A stretch of DNA of 64,000 nt. It comes from Vibrio sonorensis (GTDB lineage: Bacteria; Pseudomonadota; Gammaproteobacteria; Enterobacterales; Vibrionaceae). The stretch is from the NCBI RefSeq assembly GCF_001854765.1, contig NZ_LJJE01000092.1, positions 1-64,000 of the forward strand. The letters run 5' to 3'. The notes below the pieces were generated by a model. It saw nothing but the letters and a program-made list of their open reading frames with translations. It was not told where the DNA came from and did not search any database. Numbering within the stretch: the stretch's first letter is position 1; each line of letters starts with the position of its first letter. Of the stretch, positions 53,201 to 61,410 are shown one piece after another. Both the position numbers and the translations under genes were made by a program.

Positions 53201-53849
53201 TGATACTGCGTGTGATCCTCTGAGTGGCAAAGCTCGAAACAGTAACAAAGATGGAATGCTAGGTGCTCGCTATGTCAAGTTAGATAACAAAGGTATTCCC
53301 TTGATTCGCCAAGACTTAACTCATAAGCAAGCACCGTTTTCATGTGTGCTCGACGCGCAAACTGGTCTTGTGTGGGAAACTAAACAAGGGCGAAAAGAAG
53401 ATGACCCATATACGATTTTCGATGGTGACAACATGTATGTGATGGATCCAACCGATGCAGGAGAAGTGTTTGACGGCACTTGTGCACTCCCAGATCTAAA
53501 TGTGGTTTCGACCAATCCACAGAAGTGTAGCGTGGCCAATCAAATTACTTGGGTAAAAAGCAAAAAGCGCTGCGGTTTAAACAACTGGCGTTTGCCAACG
53601 CTTAGTGAAGGGTATGCACTGTTTGATTTTGGCAAAAATCGGTCTGGAAACATTGATACTCGCTATTTCCCGAACCTTCATTTCCCGCGCTTTAACTCCA
53701 GTACGTTCCATGGATTTTGGCTGGATGCGCCGAGTATAGACCAAAAGAAACATCGTGCTTTGAGTGGATTGTGGTTGGATGCAAAGCATTTCGAAGACAA
53801 GTTACACAATCCGTTAGTTTTGGTTAGTGATGGTTATTACGTTGAGTAA
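50226..53849 (+). CDS. Large surface lipoprotein-like protein with EF-hands, Fn3 and C-terminal Lcl (DUF1566) domain
   Basis: A 1207-residue exported protein. The signal is IAVTTLLGLVTAACSDQ, with Cys at about 19 (a plausible lipobox, though -3 is Thr). Residues 33-75 are a low-complexity linker with PSNPSNPSNPN and GGGQTAGGGQT. Two EF-hand-like loops are DSSGDGVIDEKE at about 185 and DANGNKTLEISE at about 687. A fibronectin-III-like domain lies near 895-970. The last 170 residues are an Lcl/DUF1566 domain (CVLDAQTGLVWE, CGLNNWRLPT), the fold of collagen-like adhesin tails. The function is unknown; a calcium-tuned adhesin or pilus-linked surface protein is a guess. It is divergent from the tad operon. 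Confidence 0.85.
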   Translation: MLFKRIAVTTLLGLVTAACSDQPTDETLTVPGGGDSGTSSPSQPSNPSNPSNPNVPGGGQTAGGGQTIVPPQPPTAFRDITITGPVPEATSTDVFQFKVCAGTTCDTWQSAVPDGSYEYTFEVSQWPDDQPINVEGWLSGQQASGVASRSSLPNAKSTSVTNALTTQTKYFKTELDTLTNIIQMDSSGDGVIDEKELVTLSLDPITQAFLTVSKHLLLDVLKQSANLPVRQRHEAVRRYLSDQSASSWVELTQEQRTAIIEHMKTTGSSRYRPSYHGGFTLQLTPEQWRLIKGDANATLEEQVVELNVAQLKHIHPSNHKRGMTNWLFRLTTQQLAKARGELVYTQQLVVELAAIYQQMADKGSQELFLDGSQERKLKEHVALANPGDGEPTVFNTPFALEISESWRDSQYDLLGLFDVLDPTTGKGKKVTWTLSASDIQAIYQRHKEDLAAEPDERHQKSFPLPNRTWPGSGAGLQKLGKKVLAALSTTPDKPIWKVYSEQAGTAIPVHSQMNLTADEQIERRFLRAWGKLEYSDYNHPLKNQMLGLAPEVQLRISGRFPAELEEASVEVLLGSRIETAYGVSQGREPKGRHQPIPLITLEGSRKRTIDYTGKNGFAFTIPLRNVENNFERCKPGKPLIPNKSFRSNYEYTEDEMQETLTVRVRDSKKDVQLRSILGSFCELVKLDANGNKTLEISELQRLSVGYISSAQTALLFKSSLTNSGGALYLYPFKLEEIANKISALPRQQVEFLAAVFALQAEGRLFGRTLELVESADIYMDVLDLLSINMLGSYGMVSSNNLIPDLEMLQDRFAAKYAIGQVLIDNLDVNISHITQNMTQLLANSKEDKYFFEYSRPGSWVTVFPVSSIDPSCQMELNQDQVVGIRIDGKGKKDDGYWVTIGWEKQAGATNYTLGWDENSFEQVVDAQHKKPTNKLRATITGLNLEQTYYIRVQSNIGSPSSVLTYSPRHIHIADSRVTAGTEQDDSHRGRDSDTACDPLSGKARNSNKDGMLGARYVKLDNKGIPLIRQDLTHKQAPFSCVLDAQTGLVWETKQGRKEDDPYTIFDGDNMYVMDPTDAGEVFDGTCALPDLNVVSTNPQKCSVANQITWVKSKKRCGLNNWRLPTLSEGYALFDFGKNRSGNIDTRYFPNLHFPRFNSSTFHGFWLDAPSIDQKKHRALSGLWLDAKHFEDKLHNPLVLVSDGYYVE

Positions 53850-53862
53850 GAGGAAACATCTA

Positions 53863-54558
53863 GTGAAATATTTATCAGCCTGTTTAGCTTTGGTCGTTAC
53901 CTCTTCTTATGCGAGTGCAGACTTACAAGAGTGTTTGGCAAACACCGATCTCAATCCAGAAAATCGATTTAGTCATGAGGTGTTAACCCTAGAAAATGGG
54001 AGTCCATATAAAGTGGTTAACGATGCGGCAACCGGCTTGCAATGGGGTTTCTGCTTTGTCGGACAAACTCTGAGCAACGATCAACAAAGCTGCGAAGGTG
54101 TCGCTGAGGTTGTGATGGATTTAGTGCCTGAACGCCAGTACACCCCAAATGTGAGAGAGAAAACTCTGGAAGTTGTTGCTCGAGAGAATCGCTCTATGGG
54201 TGAAACCAACAACTTGTGGCATCTGCCTAATGTGAAAGATCTCTTATCGATATACAACGAACGCTGCGTGCCCGCGTATTATCCGGTGTTTAGTCATAAA
54301 ATCGGTTTGACGACGGAGCAGATAAACGAGTTAAAAGATACAAAAATTGATTATTCGTTACCCGCCGCAGAGAGAAAAGAAGATACGGCTAAAAACATCA
54401 GGGGCTGGGCTTATCATTCGATGAATGTGTCTACTGACTCAAATTCACCGGGTCGTTACCTGTTCTTCTATACCGTATCATTTAGTGGTCACGGGACGCC
54501 TGCTAGCGCCAATCAGCAAAAATATAGCGTGATGAGGTTGGTGCGCAAAAAGCCATAA
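53863..54558 (+). CDS. Secreted Lcl (DUF1566)-like protein
   Basis: A 231-residue exported protein. It starts at GTG 53863 (AGGAAA upstream), 13 bases after the large lipoprotein gene; signal peptide KYLSACLALVVTSSYASA. The mature part holds DAATGLQWGFCFVGQTLS and NNLWHLPNVKDLLSIYNERC, echoing the TGLVWE and WRLPT motifs of the Lcl domain of its neighbour, plus several Cys for disulfides. The two genes form an operon ended by a strong terminator and probably act together at the cell surface. Confidence 0.82.
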   Translation: MKYLSACLALVVTSSYASADLQECLANTDLNPENRFSHEVLTLENGSPYKVVNDAATGLQWGFCFVGQTLSNDQQSCEGVAEVVMDLVPERQYTPNVREKTLEVVARENRSMGETNNLWHLPNVKDLLSIYNERCVPAYYPVFSHKIGLTTEQINELKDTKIDYSLPAAERKEDTAKNIRGWAYHSMNVSTDSNSPGRYLFFYTVSFSGHGTPASANQQKYSVMRLVRKKP

Positions 54559-54580
54559 ATGCAATCTGGGTACATTCGAT

Positions 54581-54610
54581 AGGCCGCACATTATTAGTGC
54601 GGCCTTTTTC
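54581..54610 (+). terminator. Rho-independent terminator after the Lcl pair
   Basis: Perfect 9-bp stem AGGCCGCAC / GTGCGGCCT, loop ATTATTA, then five T. Convergent with the chemoreceptor gene end at 54627. Confidence 0.92.
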
Positions 54611-54624
54611 GTTGGCTCGCAGGC

Positions 54625-54639
54625 TTTTACACTGTAAAC
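54625..54639. promoter_or_regulatory. parS2-like site overlapping the chemoreceptor stop codon
   Basis: TTTTACACTGTAAAC matches NTTTACANTGTAAAN. On the minus strand it encodes the last residues FTV and the stop of the chemoreceptor gene. Confidence 0.8.
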
Positions 54640-56288
54640 CGATCGACTAAATGATAGAGTTCGTTCGCCTTGTGGTTGAGGTTTTCACTACCCGCTCTGT
54701 TTTCGTTAGCCAGTCCAGCCGAACGCGAGCTTTGATCGGATATCACCACGATGCGCTGGGAGATATCTTGACCTACTAAACTTTGCTCCTCGGTTGCCGT
54801 TGCGATAAGGGCATTCATATCCATAATGGTGCCAACACTTTGCTGAATTTGAACCAGTGCTTCGGCGGCGGCATTGGCCTCTTCTACGGTACTTTCCCCG
54901 CGTTGCTGGCTTGATTTCATCGCTTTCACAGCCGCATCTGAGGCTTGTTTAAGTCTTTGAATCATTTCGTGAATTTCTCCGGTACTATCTTGGGTTCGGC
55001 TGGCGAGTTTACGCACTTCATCGGCAACAACCGCAAATCCTCGGCCTTGGTCACCTGCTCGGGCTGCTTCAATGGCAGCGTTGAGGGCGAGTAGGTTGGT
55101 TTGTTCCGCGATATCTTGAATCACTTCAAGTGAGGTAGAGATGTTTTTTACATCGCCTTCTAGTCTTGAAATTACGTCGCTAGCTTGGGCCAGCTCTTCG
55201 GCTAAATCGCGCACTGATGTGACGGCGGCATTTACGGTTGCTTGTGCGTGATTGGCATTTTCGTCTGCTTCACGTGCGGAATCTGCCGCTTGGTTGGCGT
55301 TATTGGAGATCTCTTGGGCGGTTGTCGTCATCTCGGTCATGGCGGTGGCGACTTGCTCTGTTTCTTCTCGTTGTCCGGTAGCCAGCTCGTCTACTTGTGA
55401 GGCGCGACTGGACATATCATTGGTTTCCGAGACAACTTGTTGCCCGACATCACTGACATTCTTAATGATGTTCTGCAAGCTGCCAACAAAGGTGTTGAAG
55501 TTAGTACTCAGTTTTGCAAATTCTGGTACGGAAAACGATTCCATTCTCGCGGTAAGATCGGCGTTGCCGGAGGCAAATTCACTGATTGAACGGTCAAACT
55601 GCTGTAGTGGATTCATAATCGAGCGATTGATCCATATCGCGACTAAGGTGACACAGGCTGCGATGATAATACAGAAAATGATGATGGCGCTGAGAGTGTT
55701 GGCAAGGGAGCTCTGCGAGTCTTGCTCTAACTGTTCAACAATGGCGTCGATATCGTCGGTGTAAAAACCAGTACCTAAAACTAAATCCCACTCAGGGATG
55801 TAAATGGAGTAACTGAGCTTTGGAAGGGGTTCGGTTTGCCCTAATTTCGGAAAGTAATAAGTAGTATATTTTCCTGTCTTTGAATTCTTAATCAAATCTT
55901 GGATTAAGTAATTGCCACGTTTGTCTTGCAGATTGAAGAAGTTTTCGCCTATGCCCTTGTCACTCTTTCCAACTACAAGTCTTATCCCTTTGGAATCGTA
56001 GCCAAAGATGTAACCACTTTCGCCGTATTCTAGGAGTTTAAGGGTTGGAATCGCCTCTTGAAGCGTGGCTCCTCGCGCGAGAAACGGGGCGATGGCGGAC
56101 TTGGCCATTTGTAGGTAGTTCTTAAGCTCGGAGCGCTTTTGCTCCATCATGCCGTTTCGGGTCTGTTGAATCTGTTCTTGATTAAACTCCGTAGTCTTAA
56201 AGTAGGTAAACGTTAGCATACCTGTTGCGATAACCAACAATGGAATGAGCGATAAGATATAAAGGCGCGCGCGTATGGTTAGGCTCAT
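54627..56288 (-). CDS. Methyl-accepting chemotaxis protein with single Cache domain
   Basis: A 553-residue transmembrane chemoreceptor. TM1 is [19 protein letters not shown]; a periplasmic sCache_2-type domain follows ([51 protein letters not shown]). TM2 is near 190-215, then HAMP and the signalling domain with tip [20 protein letters not shown]. sCache_2 receptors often bind small carboxylates or acetate-like ligands; the ligand here is not known. The gene is single, not part of the chemotaxis cluster. Confidence 0.95.
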   Translation of the reverse strand: MSLTIRARLYILSLIPLLVIATGMLTFTYFKTTEFNQEQIQQTRNGMMEQKRSELKNYLQMAKSAIAPFLARGATLQEAIPTLKLLEYGESGYIFGYDSKGIRLVVGKSDKGIGENFFNLQDKRGNYLIQDLIKNSKTGKYTTYYFPKLGQTEPLPKLSYSIYIPEWDLVLGTGFYTDDIDAIVEQLEQDSQSSLANTLSAIIIFCIIIAACVTLVAIWINRSIMNPLQQFDRSISEFASGNADLTARMESFSVPEFAKLSTNFNTFVGSLQNIIKNVSDVGQQVVSETNDMSSRASQVDELATGQREETEQVATAMTEMTTTAQEISNNANQAADSAREADENANHAQATVNAAVTSVRDLAEELAQASDVISRLEGDVKNISTSLEVIQDIAEQTNLLALNAAIEAARAGDQGRGFAVVADEVRKLASRTQDSTGEIHEMIQRLKQASDAAVKAMKSSQQRGESTVEEANAAAEALVQIQQSVGTIMDMNALIATATEEQSLVGQDISQRIVVISDQSSRSAGLANENRAGSENLNHKANELYHLVDRFTV

Positions 56289-56386
56289 ATTTACTTCCTG
56301 TCTCTATCCACGTACTTCGGACTGTTCCAAAATGCTTTAATAAATAGATAAAGCGTAGTCAATATTTGCCTATTTGTAGCAAAGAC

Positions 56387-56772
56387 TTACTTTTTACACG
56401 TCTTGGAAGAGCATTGTGGTGTAAAGCCAAAAATACGGGAAAGGCGCATCCTATGTTTGGCAAACTTCAGGTAAAGCCAATCGGCTATCGGTTTGATTAG
56501 GGGGAGACGGGTTGGGGCGTATAGCCAGCCTTTGCCAACACAACGCCACGCATAGGCAATGGCATCCAATCCCAACAGGAGTTCGCCTTTGTTAGTTATA
56601 CCATGAAGAATACTATCTGCCTTCAATACATCGATATTGGGGTAGTTTTCCATTTCGGCGCTGTGGATGTCGACTAATCCTATGCTTTACGCGAATCTAA
56701 TTTTGTTAGCTTTTTCATCTCAATGGCGCAAAGTGGGCAGTGGGCATCGTAAAATAGTGTAATAGCTGGCAT
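56387..56772 (-). pseudogene. DCC-family thiol-disulfide oxidoreductase-like protein (DUF393), frameshifted (probable sequence error)
   Basis: From the ATG at 56772 (GGAGTG before it) the frame gives ITLFYDAHCPLCAIEMKKL, the DxxCPLC start that names the DCC family, then stops after KLDSRKA. One base (T) restored at about 56682 yields ALGLVDIHSAEMENYPNIDV, joining the second frame to the end at 56387, 128 residues in all. The rest has the family's late part (ILHGITNKGELLLGLDAIAY, RLPLIKPIADWLY). Function unproven; the CxxC suggests redox activity. Confidence 0.87.
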
Positions 56773-56793
56773 GAACACTCCTTTTTTTCCTTT

Positions 56794-57576
56794 TTACGTC
56801 ACCGGCCTACTGAGGATCACGTGCTTTGCTATATAGTGATGCCAGCTTTCACTGGTACTGGAATACAAAAACTGGCAGAAGTCCTGGCGATCGGCTAGAT
56901 AGTCGTTTTCTACCTCGTTAAGTAAGTTGGCGTGTTTCTCTGGATCACTGCCGTACACTAAGCAAAGGGTAGAGAAATAGCGTTGTAGATCGAAACTGTG
57001 TTCGTCGATGTACTCGCCAATATGATAATAATCGGGGCGATCTTCTGACTCAAACGCAAACATATCTGCCGCACTGATGGCGGCGTCATCACCGTTTTCT
57101 ATGTAATCGATCATTACGACTGCGGCAAAATTATCAGCGGCATCTTCTTCCTTCCCCAAAATGGGAATGTTTTGGTCGGCAATATAGGCGTGTGCCGCTT
57201 CGTGCAAGAGGGTGTGAAGAATCGTGTCTTGTGCGCCAAGCTGGGGAGACTTTCCGAACCGAGCTTGATATTCGTTCTTAGTAAAGTAGTTTAGCGCTTC
57301 GTGATAGAAGTGATACGGCATGTGAACCACATGGCTTTGTGGATTATACAAGGGGCCTTGTTCACCTCCGTATTGGATGGTGAGTGTGCGATTAAAAGGA
57401 AACCACTGATCGGCGAGATCGGTAATCAACTCGTTTAATTGACTCTCTTGGATAGCGATTTTGGCGGACTGTTCTTGCGTATCTTGTGGGTTTATATACT
57501 CAACTTTGATGTTCTCTTTTGCCGATACAACAGCAGGCAATATTAGGGTGAACAGTAAAAGTGCGCGTAGTTTCAT
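56794..57576 (-). CDS. Exported putative metallopeptidase, DUF4344-like
   Basis: A 260-residue exported protein with signal peptide LRALLLFTLILPAVVSA. The core has the zinc motif HTLLHEAAHAYI (HExxH) with a following EEDAADNFAAV whose Glu/Asp may be the third ligand, as in DUF4344 putative metallopeptidases. Substrate unknown; periplasmic or secreted. It stands 21 bases downstream of no gene and 21 bases upstream of the DCC-family gene, so the two may be co-transcribed. Confidence 0.85.
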   Translation of the reverse strand: MKLRALLLFTLILPAVVSAKENIKVEYINPQDTQEQSAKIAIQESQLNELITDLADQWFPFNRTLTIQYGGEQGPLYNPQSHVVHMPYHFYHEALNYFTKNEYQARFGKSPQLGAQDTILHTLLHEAAHAYIADQNIPILGKEEDAADNFAAVVMIDYIENGDDAAISAADMFAFESEDRPDYYHIGEYIDEHSFDLQRYFSTLCLVYGSDPEKHANLLNEVENDYLADRQDFCQFLYSSTSESWHHYIAKHVILSRPVT

Positions 57577-57657
57577 TTTGCTTTATCACTTTGTAAGAAC
57601 TTAAAGACATAGTGGCACAATCTCGCCTTATACTGAACACCCTACGAATCTATTCAC

Positions 57658-58041
57658 CTATTGGTTTGAGTGAAACCCTATTGTGTTGCCTTCTGTATCT
57701 AGGGCTACCGAGATAAAGCCGTGCGGACCTATCGACATTTTGGGCACTTGCACAGTGCCGCCCGCATCAGCGACGCGAGATTCTTCTACCGCACAATCTT
57801 GACAAGTAAAATAGACGAGTGTGCTATTGCCACCCGCTGGTACATTGTCCATTTTCACTAAGGCACCCGCGGCGCCATACTTTTCCATGTCCGATGGAAA
57901 GGCCCACATTTGCATATTAAAGTTTGCCGGCATGTCGATTGCTTCTAAAGGTTTTTGAAAGACTTGCTCGTAAAAGCCTTTCGCTCTTTCCATGTCATCG
58001 ACATAGATTTCAAACCAGCCTACTGGGTTGTATTGAGTCAT
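57658..58041 (-). CDS. VOC-family (glyoxalase/bleomycin-resistance fold) protein
   Basis: A 127-residue single VOC module: GWFEIYVDDMERAKGFYEQV at the start and GPHGFISVALDTEGNTIGFH at the end. It keeps a Glu (EIYV) and the late DTEGNTIG turn, with only some of the glyoxalase metal ligands. The ATG at 58041 has GGAGG seven bases upstream; the frame is open 15 bases further. The substrate is unknown. Confidence 0.88.
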   Translation of the reverse strand: MTQYNPVGWFEIYVDDMERAKGFYEQVFQKPLEAIDMPANFNMQMWAFPSDMEKYGAAGALVKMDNVPAGGNSTLVYFTCQDCAVEESRVADAGGTVQVPKMSIGPHGFISVALDTEGNTIGFHSNQ

Positions 58042-58135
58042 TTGTCGTTCCTCCATTTCTTAATCAAGATAGACCAGCTTTTGAAAGAGGGAAATTTTAC
58101 TTTGGTTAACTGCGATCTTTTGCCAGCACAAAATG

Positions 58136-58162
58136 AAAAAAGGAGTGGTACTCCACTCCTTT
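58136..58162 (-). terminator. Rho-independent terminator of malT
   Basis: Perfect 10-bp stem AAAGGAGTGG / CCACTCCTTT with loop TACT. Read on the minus strand it is followed by a T run, 22 bases after the malT stop. A second palindrome (TTACTGATC-GGT-GATCAGTAA, 58170-58190) overlaps the malT stop codon itself. Confidence 0.9.
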
Positions 58163-58183
58163 CTCCTTGTTACTGATCGGTGA

Positions 58184-60892
58184 TCAGTAACCCATCAACT
58201 TAAGCAGATTCTCCGCGGTTTTAATGGCTTCTTTTCGATTAGCTATATTGAGCTTTTGGTATAAGTTGCGAATGTGGGTTTTAATTGTTGTTCCTGCGAC
58301 GTCGAGTTCCTGAGCGATCTGCTCATTACTAAACCCGGAATAAATCAAACCGAGCACTTGCCATTCTCGCTGAGTGAGTGGGCTGGTTCTTACCAATTCT
58401 GGAATGTCGGGATGAGAAACCAAGCGATCTACAAACTCTTCGTCAAAGTGTACTGAGCGACTGCGTTCGCTACTAGAGATACATTTCACCAATTGCTGCG
58501 CACGATGGCGAGCTAAGTCTCCGAGGTCATGGCCATGAGCCAACTGCTCTAGATGAAGCGAAATCTTATCCCCATCGATAAGGTAATTGCCCAAAATACC
58601 GGTTTGATTGGTGAGTTCTAGCGCCTGAGCCAAATAGTCGGTCGCCAGCGGATGATTATCTTGTGTTGCCGCGTGAACGGCCTGAACGATCAAGTTGCGA
58701 TTGGTATCTGTGACAAGTGCGTATTGCTCGGCTTCATTGCTCAAAAAGTCTAAGGTTTGTTGCGCATCGTCAAATCGGCCTAGGCTGGTTTGTACCCGCG
58801 CTATGTTACGCCATTGAAGCTGAGTGAAGTGATTACTCGCTTTATCTGGGCGAAATGCGGTGTCCAGCCATTGCTGCATCGCTTCTTTATCGTTTCTCGC
58901 CTGCCAATACAAAATTAACGAGAGTGAGGCATTGGCTGTCCAATCGACGTGATAAGTGGACTGCTTGAGTAGGTGGCGAATTTTTTCTATAAACTTGCCT
59001 GCTTTGTCTAGCTCTCCACGGCCAATGGCAATCCTAGCTAACATAGAGTAGCTCGTTAGGTGCTTGCTCGGATCGTGATTTCCAAGGGCATCCAAGCCTT
59101 TATAAGCATACTCTTCGGCATCGTCTAAACGATTCCAACACCAGAAAACTTGTGCACGTATCCGCAGTAAAAACTCGTGGTGTGGGACTTGGTGTAATTG
59201 CTGTTCTTCGATTAGTTTGAAGGCGTTGTCTTGTACTTCAAACGCGGCTTGCACATAGCCTTGAGCGATCAAGATTTCACTCTGTTGCAGCATGGCCCAA
59301 AGCGCTTGGTGATAGACTTGGTATTGCCTAGCCAGCTTTTCGGTTTGCTGCATCATAGAGAGCGCGCGACTGAGCTCTCCCGTCACATGGTGTACTTCGC
59401 CGACAATGGACGTGGCGACGATACGGCTGAGATAAACGGTACTATCCAGTTGTCCGAGGGCCAGCTCGGCCAGCTCTAGAGCGTATTCTGGCTTGTTTTG
59501 ATTGATGGCAACTTGGGCTTTTAGCGTATTAAACTCGCCTTGTTGACTTGCATTTAACGCCACGTTGCGGCGCTCCATCTCGCGCGTTGACTTAGCGATT
59601 AACGCATCTACATGGTCAAATCTATGCTGAATCTGAGCCAACCATGCTTGCAGCATACAGAGTTTAGGTTCTTGATATAGCTGGTCATCTGACAGGCTAT
59701 CGATAGCTCCTTCGAGGATATCTAGCTCGCCGTGGTTAAACATTTTCCAGCCATATTGGCTCAATATTGAGCCTGTTAGGCCGCTGTCTCCGGAGAGTTG
59801 GGCATGCCTGAGTGCTTGGTGGGGAGAGTTTTCATTCAACCAAGCTCTTGCGGCATTCTGATGGAGCTCTTGTTCCTGCTTTGGAATGCGAGCACTGCGC
59901 TCGTGAGCGAGAAATTCTGCAAACAGGTTGTGGAAACGATACCAGTTTTGTTCTCCCTCCAATGGATGAATAAACAATCCAAATTTGTTGAGGTTTTCAA
60001 TAATTCCCAACGCATCTTCACGTTGAGTCAGGGCGGTGACTAGGGTGTCATTAAAATGGTCAAGAATCGAGCACTGCATTAGGAACAAACGAGTTTCTTG
60101 ATCCAATAGGTCAAACACTTCTTCCACTAAGTAATCCCATAAGTGGCCGTGATTAAAGTTGGAAAAGGACTCTGCGGTTTGCGCTAAAGAGCGACGCTGG
60201 TGTTGGGCTTGCAGGGCGATCAGTTGCAGTGCTGAAGGCCAGCCTTCTACGTGATGGCGAAGGCTGTCAGCGGTGACATCATCGATCCCTTCGGTAATAC
60301 GCTGGTTAAAAAATCGCGTGGTTTCCTCGGTATCAAAAGCCAGTAAGTCATTGCCAATTTCTATCATTAGATCGCGAACCCTAAGGTTTGCCGTGCCCAA
60401 TGGTGGCGCCGAGCGGCTAGTGACGACCAAGGTTAGATTGTCTGGCATGTGTTTGAGGAAAAACCGCATCGCTTCGTGAATTTCATCATCACTGACAAGG
60501 TGGTAATCGTCTAAAACCAGATAACACTCCTGCTGAAAGTGGCTCAGTTCGGTAAACACTTCACCAAATAGAGAGTGTAGTGAGGAGAACTGCCTCTTTT
60601 CCGCAAGCTTCTGCGAGTTTGGACAAGCGTCCTGAGTCGCCTTGTTTAGCGCTTTTAACAGGTAGTTGATAAAGCGGAAGGAGTCGTTGTCACCATCATC
60701 TATGCTATACCAGCCGACGTTGCCTTTGTCAGCTAACCATTGTGCAGCCATAGTGGTTTTGCCGTATCCGGCAGGAGAGCGAAACAGTACCAGCTTATAA
60801 CACATTGCTTGCTGGAGAAGGTCTAATACCCTTGGGCGAACGATAGCATTATGCAATCGTCCCGGACGAGTCAACTTTGAAGGAATCCACAT
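58184..60892 (-). CDS. malT: MalT, ATP- and maltotriose-dependent activator
   Basis: Transcription activator of the maltose regulon, a STAND ATPase of 902 residues. The start [20 protein letters not shown] is as in vibrio MalT; an earlier in-frame start at 60925 is unlikely. Walker A is [15 protein letters not shown], Walker [11 protein letters not shown]. Long helical TPR-like sensor domain (about 430-800), then a C-terminal LuxR-type helix-turn-helix ([25 protein letters not shown], in two parts, then [17 protein letters not shown]). It is divergent from malP-malQ, which it should activate. Confidence 0.96.
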   Translation of the reverse strand: MWIPSKLTRPGRLHNAIVRPRVLDLLQQAMCYKLVLFRSPAGYGKTTMAAQWLADKGNVGWYSIDDGDNDSFRFINYLLKALNKATQDACPNSQKLAEKRQFSSLHSLFGEVFTELSHFQQECYLVLDDYHLVSDDEIHEAMRFFLKHMPDNLTLVVTSRSAPPLGTANLRVRDLMIEIGNDLLAFDTEETTRFFNQRITEGIDDVTADSLRHHVEGWPSALQLIALQAQHQRRSLAQTAESFSNFNHGHLWDYLVEEVFDLLDQETRLFLMQCSILDHFNDTLVTALTQREDALGIIENLNKFGLFIHPLEGEQNWYRFHNLFAEFLAHERSARIPKQEQELHQNAARAWLNENSPHQALRHAQLSGDSGLTGSILSQYGWKMFNHGELDILEGAIDSLSDDQLYQEPKLCMLQAWLAQIQHRFDHVDALIAKSTREMERRNVALNASQQGEFNTLKAQVAINQNKPEYALELAELALGQLDSTVYLSRIVATSIVGEVHHVTGELSRALSMMQQTEKLARQYQVYHQALWAMLQQSEILIAQGYVQAAFEVQDNAFKLIEEQQLHQVPHHEFLLRIRAQVFWCWNRLDDAEEYAYKGLDALGNHDPSKHLTSYSMLARIAIGRGELDKAGKFIEKIRHLLKQSTYHVDWTANASLSLILYWQARNDKEAMQQWLDTAFRPDKASNHFTQLQWRNIARVQTSLGRFDDAQQTLDFLSNEAEQYALVTDTNRNLIVQAVHAATQDNHPLATDYLAQALELTNQTGILGNYLIDGDKISLHLEQLAHGHDLGDLARHRAQQLVKCISSSERSRSVHFDEEFVDRLVSHPDIPELVRTSPLTQREWQVLGLIYSGFSNEQIAQELDVAGTTIKTHIRNLYQKLNIANRKEAIKTAENLLKLMGY

Positions 60893-61214
60893 AAGTTCTG
60901 CCCTTTTTGTATAAATGTTGACCATTCTGGTCTGATGAGAGGGATGTTACTTGATGTCATTCGGCAAGGAGACGGTCTAATCAGGACTTTTTCTAGCAAT
61001 TCACATTTTGTACCAGTCTACGCCCCATAATTGTGACTTTTATCACTATTGGGTGGGGTGGGAGAGTGAGAATTAAGTTCGATTTGTACAAAGGATAGTG
61101 AAATATCTGCAAAATCGTAACATTTAGTGAGATCTATGTTGCATATTAGAACTTTGCTCAAATGGTACGACATCCTTCCTTCACACTTGATAGCTAACTT
61201 TATTGGTCGAAGCC

Positions 61215-61230
61215 TGTGATCTCTCTCACC
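61215..61230. promoter_or_regulatory. CRP binding site
   Basis: TGTGATCTCTCTCACC, matching TGTGA-N6-TCACA at nine of ten fixed positions. Confidence 0.75.
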
Positions 61231-61307
61231 GACATTAGCGAATGATAGCCGGATTAGTGAGAGTTTGATCACTCTAAGAGCGTGGCCTACGCCCCTACGC
61301 CCTAGCC

Positions 61308-61317
61308 CCTCCTCCCA
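61308..61317 (-). promoter_or_regulatory. Candidate MalT box
   Basis: Minus strand TGGGAGGAGG fits nine of ten positions of GGGGA(T/G)GAGG; about 94 bases before the malP start. Confidence 0.5.
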
Positions 61318-61328
61318 TTTGACCTTAA

Positions 61329-61338
61329 AGGTAGGAGG
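61329..61338 (+). promoter_or_regulatory. Candidate MalT box
   Basis: AGGTAGGAGG, eight of ten positions of the MalT box, facing the first one. Confidence 0.4.
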
Positions 61339-61410
61339 ATGCTTAGCTGGTAATGTCCATGCAGGATATGGGCTAGATAAATTAAAACCAAATGTAAGTG
61401 AGATTTCGTC

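Larger units (their letters stand above)
60893..61410. promoter_or_regulatory. Divergent control region malT / malPQ
   Basis: 518 non-coding bases with a good CRP site and two candidate MalT boxes (separate entries). The left part near malT holds no clear palindrome. The layout matches the CRP-plus-MalT control known from enteric bacteria. Confidence 0.7.
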
